NCBI RefSeq assembly: GCF_002564045.1
Contig: NZ_PDJK01000002.1
Span: forward strand, 3,658,001 to 3,722,000
Direction of reading: 5' to 3'
Source: Amycolatopsis sulphurea
Lineage (GTDB): Bacteria; Actinomycetota; Actinomycetes; Mycobacteriales; Pseudonocardiaceae
DNA length: 64,000 nt
In this document: positions 55,935 to 64,000 of the stretch, piece after piece
How the letters are laid out: each line of letters begins with the position of its first letter
Numbering within the stretch: position 1 is the first letter of the stretch
Made by a program: the position numbers and the translations under genes
The notes under the pieces: model-generated
Databases searched by the model: none
What the model saw: only the letters and a program-made list of their open reading frames with translations
Told to the model about the DNA's origin: nothing

Positions 55935-56810
55935 ATGCTGAGAGTTATGTTGCTCGATTTGCTGCTGCCCACCCGTTGCGCCGGCTGCGACACCCGCGGC
56001 GCTGCTGTGTGCTCCGGCTGTACCCGTGAGTGGTCTTCCCTCTCTGAGGTGACCCGGCCCCTGCTCGCCGTCCCCGCCTATGCGCTTGCGCCCTACCGTG
56101 GCATCGCGAAACGCATCCTGCTCACCTACAAGGAGCGTGGCCGTCGAGATCTTGCCCCCTCTCTGGGGTGGGCCTTGGCCGTCGCCCTGGCCGCCCTCCC
56201 GCGCCTGGGTGCCCTTCTCTTGCCTGGGGGCCGGAATCGCGCCTCCCGTCCCTTGCCGACGGGCCGAATTCTCGCTTCCCCTTTCCGGTCAGGAGGCTGC
56301 CTTCCCACGTCGCTTCTTTCGTCAGGAGGCCGCGATCCCGCGTCGCCTCTTTCGTCAGCAGGTCGAATTCTTGAGTCCCCGCTCTTGCCAACAGGTCGCC
56401 CTCCCGCGTCCCCCGCCACTCGGCACCCGGATCGATCCCGGAACCAGACTCGCTCGGCCCTCTGCCTGATCCCGGTACCCAGCCGCCGTCCTGCCGCCCG
56501 AGCCCGAGGCGGTCCGCATATGCAGCGAATCGCCGAAGAAGCCGCCCGCCGCCTGAGCAATACCCTCGTCGCACCCGCACTGACCCTGTCCGGCGGCCGG
56601 GACTCCGTCGGCCTCACCCCGGACCAGCGAGCCCGGAACCTGTACGGGCGCCTGCACTTCATCCCCGCCCGACGCCCGCCGCCGAACACCCACGTCCTCC
56701 TTGTCGACGACGTGATCACCACCGGCACCACCTCCGCCGCCTGCGTGACCACGTTGGCTGCCGCGGGTATTCCGGTGGCCGGTGTCGTCGCCCTCCTCAG
56801 CGCAGGCTGA
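55935..56810 (+). CDS. ComF-family phosphoribosyltransferase-like protein with a repeat insertion
   Basis: The 291-residue protein starts with a CxxC...CxxC zinc knuckle (CAGCDTRGAAVCSGC) and ends with the PRPP-binding motif VLLVDDVITTGTTSAA. Family members run about 220-240 residues; here about 65 residues of low-complexity repeats sit between residues 93 and 160. The place after lpqB and before hpf matches Rv3242c. ATG 55950 is an alternative start. ComF proteins aid DNA uptake in competent bacteria; the role in actinomycetes is unclear. Confidence 0.85.
   Translation: MLRVMLLDLLLPTRCAGCDTRGAAVCSGCTREWSSLSEVTRPLLAVPAYALAPYRGIAKRILLTYKERGRRDLAPSLGWALAVALAALPRLGALLLPGGRNRASRPLPTGRILASPFRSGGCLPTSLLSSGGRDPASPLSSAGRILESPLLPTGRPPASPATRHPDRSRNQTRSALCLIPVPSRRPAARARGGPHMQRIAEEAARRLSNTLVAPALTLSGGRDSVGLTPDQRARNLYGRLHFIPARRPPPNTHVLLVDDVITTGTTSAACVTTLAAAGIPVAGVVALLSAG
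56214..56415. repeat. In-frame minisatellite inside the ComF-like gene, six units
   Basis: Six degenerate units of about 30-36 bases encode peptides such as LLPGGRNRASR, PLPTGRILASP, LLSSGGRDPASP, LSSAGRILESP and LLPTGRPPASP. The reading frame is kept throughout. It lies between the zinc knuckle half and the phosphoribosyltransferase half of the protein. Confidence 0.85.
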
Positions 56811-57836
56811 CTGCTTTGCGGGCTGATTGCTTCGGGCTTGCTTCGGGGGTCTGCTTGCCGACGTCGGGGGCTGCTGTCGGTTTCTTTCGTCGGTTCGCTC
56901 CGTTGGCTTGCTCCCTGGCTTGCTTCGTTGGCTCGCTTCGTTCGGCGGCCTCGCCGATGTCTGTGAAGGGGGCCTTCACAGACATCCGGGCCGGACCTCC
57001 GGCGGGCCGGTTGCCTCCGGCGGGCCGGTCGCCCACCGCGGGTCGGCTCTTCGCCAGTCCCGCGGACTTCGTGACTCGGCTCTCGCTGCCCCGTCGCCCA
57101 CGGCCCTCGCTGCCCCGCCGATCGCCACCCACAACTCTCGCCACCCGCTGCCCACCTGCCGACCCTGCCTGCCCCTCAAACGCCACTCACCGCCCGTCAC
57201 CCGCCGCCCCGCCTCAGTGGCTTCACCAGCCCCGTCCGGCCCGTCGTCACCATCCGCACCACCAACCACCCGGGTGACCACCACACAACGCCGCGGTGAA
57301 TGTCACCTACACGAGTGATGTCGACGGGGAACCAGCGGTTGCTGCCGCCCGTTGTCCGAGCATGCGGGTCAGGGACGGAATCGCTCCGCCGGCCGGGCGC
57401 TCCACCGGGGTGGCGGCTGCGGCGGAGGGGGCCGTCACCCTCGGCGTCCGAGGGACGGAGCCGTTGCGCCTTCCGCGTGAAACCCAACGGGCTGCGCTGC
57501 GCCTTCCGCGCAAGGTTTTCGGAGTCGGCACAAGCGTTTCGCTGCGCGGCGTGACGGGTTCCCGAATTGTGACATCCCCCGGCTCGGGGGCTGTTGCGGA
57601 CGGCGTGATGAAGCTAACGTGCTCCGCTATCAGCAAAGCCCGCAGGCAGGGAGGTGTGCAGCCCATGTCCCTGGCGCCGGAGGCCCGCTGAGTCCGCGCT
57701 CGCGCATCCGCCACGAGACGTCGTGGACCGGCTGCCGGGTTCTGCTCAGCCCGCCGGATCCGGGCTCCGTCCCGCAATTACCGGCGCCATGTGAACGCAC
57801 AACAGCTCGCAGTCATCTCGGCGAGGGAGGTCGTGT
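56811..57836. other. Intergenic region of about 1 kb between the ComF-like gene and hpf
   Basis: From 56815 to 56945 runs a set of short GCTTGCTTCG-like repeats. From about 57075 to 57295 the plus strand is very rich in C and poor in G, like a Rho-utilisation site. CCCCCG/CGGGGG forms a small hairpin at 57576-57590. The motif GCGCCTTCCGCG occurs twice near 57470 and 57500. Frames at 57296-57691 (plus) and 57307-57777 (minus) look spurious. The hpf promoter should lie in the last 200 bases. Confidence 0.55.
56956..56986. repeat. Single arm of the palindromic element, copy 8
   Basis: Only one arm is present (GTGAAGGGGGCCTTCAC, 56963-56979), extended by GATGTCT/AGACATC into one 31-base palindrome. 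It lies 146 bases after the ComF-like stop. It may be a relic or founder of the two-arm element. Confidence 0.8.
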
Positions 57837-58526
57837 ATGGACATCGTCATCAAGGGCCGCAACGTGGAGGTGCCCGAGCACTATCGGGCACTCGTCAGCG
57901 AGAAGCTGGCCCGCCTTGAGCGCTACGACAAGAAAGTCATCCGCTTCGACGTGGAGCTGTTCCACGAGCCCAATCGCAGGCAGGCCAAGAACTGCCAGCG
58001 CGTGGAGATCACCGGAAAGGGCCGTGGCCCGGCCGTGCGCGCCGAGGCGTGTGCCGCCGACTTCTACGCAGCGCTCGATTCTGCCGTGACCAAACTGGAA
58101 AACCGGTTACGGCGGACACACGACCGCAGGCGCGTGCACTACGGCCGCAGCCGTCCGGAATCGGTCGCCGAAGCGACTTCGGTGGTGGCGGCAGGCGGTG
58201 CGGGCTCGAGTGCCGGGCCGGCGATGAGCACCGCGGTACTGGAGGCACCCGACGCGACCGCACCGATGGTGAACGGTTTCGCGGCGACGAGTGCCGGTGA
58301 CATCCCCCAGCAGCAGCGCTGGGAAGGCGACGAACCGGGATACCAGCCCGGCCGCGTCGTCCGCGAGAAGCAGCACAACGCGGACCCCATGACGGTGGAC
58401 CAGGCTCTCTACGAGATGGAGCTGGTCGGCCACGACTTCTACCTGTTCAACGACTCCGAGGCCGGCCGGCCGAGCGTCGTCTACCGGCGAAAGGGCTTCG
58501 ACTACGGCGTGATCCGGCTCGGCTGA
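57837..58526 (+). CDS. hpf: Ribosome hibernation promoting factor, long form
   Basis: The 229-residue protein has the N-terminal ribosome-binding domain (MDIVIKGRNVEVPEHYRALV, KLENRLRRTHDRRRVHYG), a flexible Ala/Ser linker of about 60 residues and the C-terminal dimerisation domain (MTVDQALYEMELVGHDFYLF, VVYRRKGFDYGVIRLG). Long HPF pairs ribosomes into inactive 100S forms under stress. GGAGG lies about 8 bases before the ATG. It precedes secA, as Rv3241c does. Confidence 0.96.
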   Translation: MDIVIKGRNVEVPEHYRALVSEKLARLERYDKKVIRFDVELFHEPNRRQAKNCQRVEITGKGRGPAVRAEACAADFYAALDSAVTKLENRLRRTHDRRRVHYGRSRPESVAEATSVVAAGGAGSSAGPAMSTAVLEAPDATAPMVNGFAATSAGDIPQQQRWEGDEPGYQPGRVVREKQHNADPMTVDQALYEMELVGHDFYLFNDSEAGRPSVVYRRKGFDYGVIRLG

Positions 58527-58755
58527 GCCCGGCGTCCGGATGGCCCGCGCACCCCGGGTGTGCGGGCCATCCGCATGCCCGCGCCGGCCGCCGCCGAAAC
58601 GCCCGGTGACCTTCGGCGACGCCGTGCGTGCACGGACCTGGGCGCGTTCCCTACGATGGGGTATGCGACGGCGGCGCAGTCGGGCGTCCGCCGCGGGAGA
58701 GACTGCCCGGGACCGGCTCGGGTGCGATCATGATTCAGCTAGTGAGGTCGACCGG

Positions 58756-61665
<2,910 letters not shown>

Positions 61666-61680
61666 GCCGCTCGTGAACCG

Positions 61681-61712
61681 ACGCGGGCCGTCCCGGATGG
61701 GGCGGCCCGCGT
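61681..61712 (+). terminator. Terminator hairpin after secA
   Basis: ACGCGGGCCGTCCC (61681-61694) pairs with GGGGCGGCCCGCGT (61699-61712), one T-G pair included, with a 4-base loop. It lies 16 bases after the secA stop and is followed by TCATGTCC, with no T-run. Confidence 0.75.
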
Positions 61713-62208
61713 TCATGTCCCGGGGCGGACTTGCCAAGGCCTGGGCCACCCGCGTTGCCCGCGATCGGGCTCCCTATGGCCCCCGGATTGGATGGCTGTG
61801 AAGGACCCTTCACGGGCTCTAAGGCCGTGAAGGGTCCCTTCACAGCCTTTGGCGAGCGCTCGGTGGCGGGCGCGCTCGCGCGCCGGCTCGGGTGTGCCTG
61901 GTCGGCGCATCGCCATCGCGAACCGGCCCGCCGCACCCCGCGCTCCTCCGCTTCGGCGCGCCCGGATACCACCTGCGCGGGCTGGTGACGCTCCTGGTGT
62001 TGACCGGCTGACCTGGTCGTTGGGACGACTGTCCCGATCCAGGCGCCGGTCGAGTCGAGCCGAGTCTGTTCAGCCCGGATGAGCCGAACCAGTCCGACTC
62101 ATCCCGACCCGAACCCCGTGCTGGGAAGAGAGTCCATCCGGTCCGCTCAGCCCGAATCTGCGCTGAGATGAAACCAACCGCCCGGACCCGGTTCAGAAAG
62201 CGCCCGGC
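61713..62208. other. Spacer downstream of secA
   Basis: Apart from the palindromic element copy 9, this stretch has no supported gene. Small inverted repeats occur, for example GGGAC/GTCCC near 62024. An open frame at 61731-61988 exists only because the palindrome is free of stops. Confidence 0.5.
61794..61847. repeat. Nested palindromic element, copy 9 (convergent gap), diverged
   Basis: GGCT, arm GTGAAGGACCCTTCAC (61798-61813, one base short), core GGGCTCTAAGGCC, arm GTGAAGGGTCCCTTCAC (61827-61843) and AGCC. It is the most diverged two-arm copy, yet the changes keep the arm symmetry. It lies between secA and the convergent Rv3235-type gene. Confidence 0.9.
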
Positions 62209-62685
62209 TCAAGCCACCGACGGCCGGTCCGGTTGCGGGCGGCGCACCGGTCCGAGGCGCGGCGCCAGCACGTGGAATCGAGTGCACACCCAGCCGGTGC
62301 GGGTGAGTTCGAAGCGGGCGGCGACCGCGTGTACGCGGCCGTGGGTGATCAGAGTCGTGCTGGTCTCGATGGCGGTGTCCGAGGGCTGGCACACGTGCAG
62401 GTCGCCGACGCGGTAGCGCAGGCCGGGCAGCGGGCCGTGGGCGGACAGGCGGGCGAACAGGGCGTCGTCGACCAGCGACTGGATCTGTCCGGCCGGGCGG
62501 CGGCCGGCCAGGACTTCGAGGATCGCCTTGAGCCGCTGGGTGAGGTGCCGTTCGTGCGGGACTTCGGCGAAGCGCAGGATCCGGTGGCCGGCGGGCGGCA
62601 GATCCCGGACCGCGGGCCGCGCGACGCGGTGGTGGACCCTGCGGACGGGCCCGGACGTCAGCAGCCGGAGGTGGTGTTTCGTCAT
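62209..62685 (-). CDS. Rv3235-family protein
   Basis: The 158-residue protein has a basic, Arg/His/Pro-rich N-terminus. The conserved core is RHLTQRLKAILEVLAGRRPA with QIQSLVDDALFARL, followed by RVHAVAARFELTRTGWVCTR. Such proteins are found near secA1 in mycobacteria (Rv3235) and have no known role. GGGGAGGAACCTC precedes the ATG at 62685. An 8-bp inverted repeat lies upstream. Confidence 0.8.
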   Translation of the reverse strand: MTKHHLRLLTSGPVRRVHHRVARPAVRDLPPAGHRILRFAEVPHERHLTQRLKAILEVLAGRRPAGQIQSLVDDALFARLSAHGPLPGLRYRVGDLHVCQPSDTAIETSTTLITHGRVHAVAARFELTRTGWVCTRFHVLAPRLGPVRRPQPDRPSVA

Positions 62686-62716
62686 GAGGTTCCTCCCCTG
62701 GATCGTGGCGTTGCTA

Positions 62717-62754
62717 CACAAATGGCCACGCGCACATGACTCAGTGCATTTGTG
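62717..62754. promoter_or_regulatory. Inverted repeat CACAAATG/CATTTGTG
   Basis: CACAAATG (62717-62724) and its exact reverse complement CATTTGTG (62747-62754) are 30 bases apart start to start, close to three helical turns. They lie 32 bases upstream of the leftward Rv3235-type gene. AT-rich octamers stand out in this GC-rich DNA. The regulator is unknown. Confidence 0.4.
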
Positions 62755-62873
62755 CCAAACGGGTGGGACAGCGTGCGTCGGATCGGGCGAAACGGCAGGG
62801 AACGGACTAGACGTATGTGCTTGGTGTGCTAGCGCCCGAGCACCGGCCGACGACCCCGGATACCCTGGATGAC

Positions 62874-63257
62874 GTGCTGAAAGGCTTGCTGGTCGATTAC
62901 GCGGGGGTGCTCACCGACCCGGACGCGCACCTGCTCTTCGACTACCTCCATGCCGCCCGTGCCCGGGGTACCCGGACCGCGCTGGTGTCCAACGCGCCCG
63001 GGGCCGCGCCAGGGGCGAAAGCCGCGCTGGGCGAGTATTTCGACGCGCTGGTGTTCTCCGGTGAGGCCGGGGTCGCCAAACCGGCCCGCGGGATCTACCT
63101 GGTGGCCGCCGAGCGGCTCGGGCTGGCCGCGCCGAGCTGTGTCTTCGTGGACGACGCCGAGCGCAACGTTCGCGGGGCGGTCGAAGCGGGCATGGTCGGG
63201 GTCCACCACGTGGCTGTGCCGGAGACGCTCGCCGAGCTGGCCGTCCTGTTCAGCTGA
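62874..63257 (+). CDS. HAD-superfamily hydrolase-like protein
   Basis: The 127-residue protein has VDYAGVLTD (Asp8), the Ser of ALVSNAPG, the Lys of VAKPARGIY and FVDDAERNVRGA. These are HAD motifs I to IV in the short IA-type form without a cap. The second Asp of the usual DxD is Ala10, so phosphatase activity may be low. TACCCT (62861-62866) is 7 bases before the GTG, suggesting a leaderless mRNA. It overlaps the convergent methyltransferase end by 8 bases. Confidence 0.82.
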   Translation: MLKGLLVDYAGVLTDPDAHLLFDYLHAARARGTRTALVSNAPGAAPGAKAALGEYFDALVFSGEAGVAKPARGIYLVAAERLGLAAPSCVFVDDAERNVRGAVEAGMVGVHHVAVPETLAELAVLFS

Positions 63258-64000
63258 GGCCGCGCCGTACCAGTTCGAACGACACCACGGCGGCCGCGGC
63301 GGAGACGTTCAGCGATTCCACGTCGCCGGGCATCGGAATGGTGACCCATTCGGTGACCAGTTCCGCGACTTCCGCGCCCACCCCGGCCGTTTCGCCGCCC
63401 AGCACGAAGACCGCGCGCTTCGGCAGGTCGACTTCGAACACCGTCACCCCGGCGGAGGCATCGAGCGCGTACAGGCCGTAGCCCGCCTCCATCAACAACT
63501 CCGCCGCTTCGCGGGCACTCCCGCAGCGCAGCACCGGCGCCCGGAACGCGATCCCCGCGGAGGCCTTGACCACCATCGGATCGAGCGCCGCCACGCCCCG
63601 GCGCGGCACGATCACTCCGGCCAGCCCGGCCGCGGTGGCGGTGCGCAGGATCATCCCTACGTTCGCCGGGGTGGTGATCCCGTCGAGCAGCAGCAGCCGC
63701 TCCGGCGGGCGGCGGTCCGCCAGCGCCGCGGCCAGCGCGCGCATCCGCGGCGCGACCACGTCCGCCAGCACGCCCTGGTCCTGTTTTCCGTTGCCGGCCA
63801 GCACTTTCACCCGATGCGCGCTGGCCCGCCGCACGGGCACGCCGGCCGTCTTCGCGGCGCGCTGGATCTCCGCGGCGGCCGGGCCGCGCGCGGTGTCGGC
63901 GAGGATCACCTTGTCCACGCGCAAGTCCGCGTCCGCGAGCGCCTCCAGCACCGGTTTGCGCCCGTAGACGGTCAGGAATCGGTCCTTCGGGGAAACCGCC
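63250..64000 (-). CDS. SpoU/TrmH-family RNA 2'-O-methyltransferase, N-terminus outside the window
   Basis: The frame runs to the window edge without a start (reading AVSPKDRFLTVYGRKPVLEA at the edge). It has the SpoU knot motifs LLLLDGITTPANVGMILRTA, FVLGGETAGV and IPMPGDVESLNVSAAAAVVS, which bind SAM and catalyse 2'-O-methylation of rRNA or tRNA. The N-terminal substrate-binding domain (VLEALADADLRVDKVILADT) is present. About 250 residues are visible. The target nucleotide cannot be told. Confidence 0.92.
   Translation of the reverse strand, partial: AVSPKDRFLTVYGRKPVLEALADADLRVDKVILADTARGPAAAEIQRAAKTAGVPVRRASAHRVKVLAGNGKQDQGVLADVVAPRMRALAAALADRRPPERLLLLDGITTPANVGMILRTATAAGLAGVIVPRRGVAALDPMVVKASAGIAFRAPVLRCGSAREAAELLMEAGYGLYALDASAGVTVFEVDLPKRAVFVLGGETAGVGAEVAELVTEWVTIPMPGDVESLNVSAAAAVVSFELVRRGLS

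Noticed and set aside
57296..57777. Open frames on both strands in the spacer before hpf
   Set aside because: Composition is unlike the neighbouring genes, there is no start signal, and the two overlap each other.
61731..61988. Open frame through palindromic element copy 9
   Set aside because: The element has no stops in several frames and gives VKGPFT-like peptides wherever it occurs, so such frames are artefacts. The same applies near 10.2, 12.4, 27.5 and 31.2 kb.

Overview
The window is high-GC DNA with the gene content and order of an actinomycete of the Pseudonocardiaceae, most likely Amycolatopsis or a close relative (inference). Supporting signs are mycothiol synthesis (MshB), a WhiB2-type iron-sulfur regulator, the MtrA-MtrB-LpqB signalling block, LpqW next to TypA, and frequent GTG or TTG starts with apparent leaderless promoters. 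No rRNA, tRNA, CRISPR array, prophage or transposase gene was seen.

Layout. 1-10.2 kb: small secreted and membrane peptides, a pterin dehydratase, a TPP-riboswitch-controlled thiamine-type ABC importer, then an ABC-2 exporter operon with a LolA/RseB-like secreted protein. That operon is divergent from a response regulator/histidine kinase pair. 10.3-12.7 kb: a NUDIX hydrolase, a tryptophanyl-tRNA synthetase behind a Trp-codon leader peptide and attenuator, a YCII protein, and a 48-residue Cys-rich protein beside a DtxR/IdeR-like iron box. 12.9-26.4 kb: typA and lpqW, a five-gene peptide ABC importer, mshB with its membrane neighbour, an unknown protein and an M50 protease. 26.5-42.6 kb: whiB2, a large membrane glycosyltransferase, then the mannose-activation cluster (DUF3499, manB, a Trm112-like protein, a SIS protein, manA), an AbiE-type toxin-antitoxin pair, a cation efflux protein, an amino-acid permease and a large unknown membrane protein. 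42.7-64 kb: ahcY, VapBC, a secreted peptide, an HTH regulator with a divergent membrane protein, tmk, MazEF, an FAD/GcvT oxidoreductase with an IclR regulator, then mtrA-mtrB-lpqB, a ComF-like gene, hpf, secA, an Rv3235-type protein, a HAD protein and the start of a SpoU methyltransferase.

From whiB2 to secA the gene order follows that remembered for Mycobacterium tuberculosis (Rv3260c down to Rv3240c). Accessory genes are inserted in it, including three toxin-antitoxin pairs at 36.3-37.6, 44.2-45.0 and 47.7-48.2 kb. The typA-lpqW-mshB part resembles the Rv1165-Rv1171 region, so this chromosome joins two segments that are separate in mycobacteria.

The main non-coding pattern is a roughly 55-bp nested palindrome. 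It has two 17-bp palindromic arms (GTGAAGGGGCCCTTCAC type) around a 13-bp palindromic core. It occurs at nine loci, including a half copy and a single arm, always 3' of a plus-strand gene. Six of the seven convergent gene pairs separated by more than 20 bp have it between them. It looks like a dispersed element family that may act as a bidirectional terminator. Other regulatory DNA worth reading: the trpS attenuator, the thi riboswitch with an apparent Shine-Dalgarno/anti-Shine-Dalgarno pair, 11-bp-phased direct repeats before the response regulator, paired palindromes before the AbiE-type operon, and a 22-bp palindrome between 46.3 and 46.6 kb.
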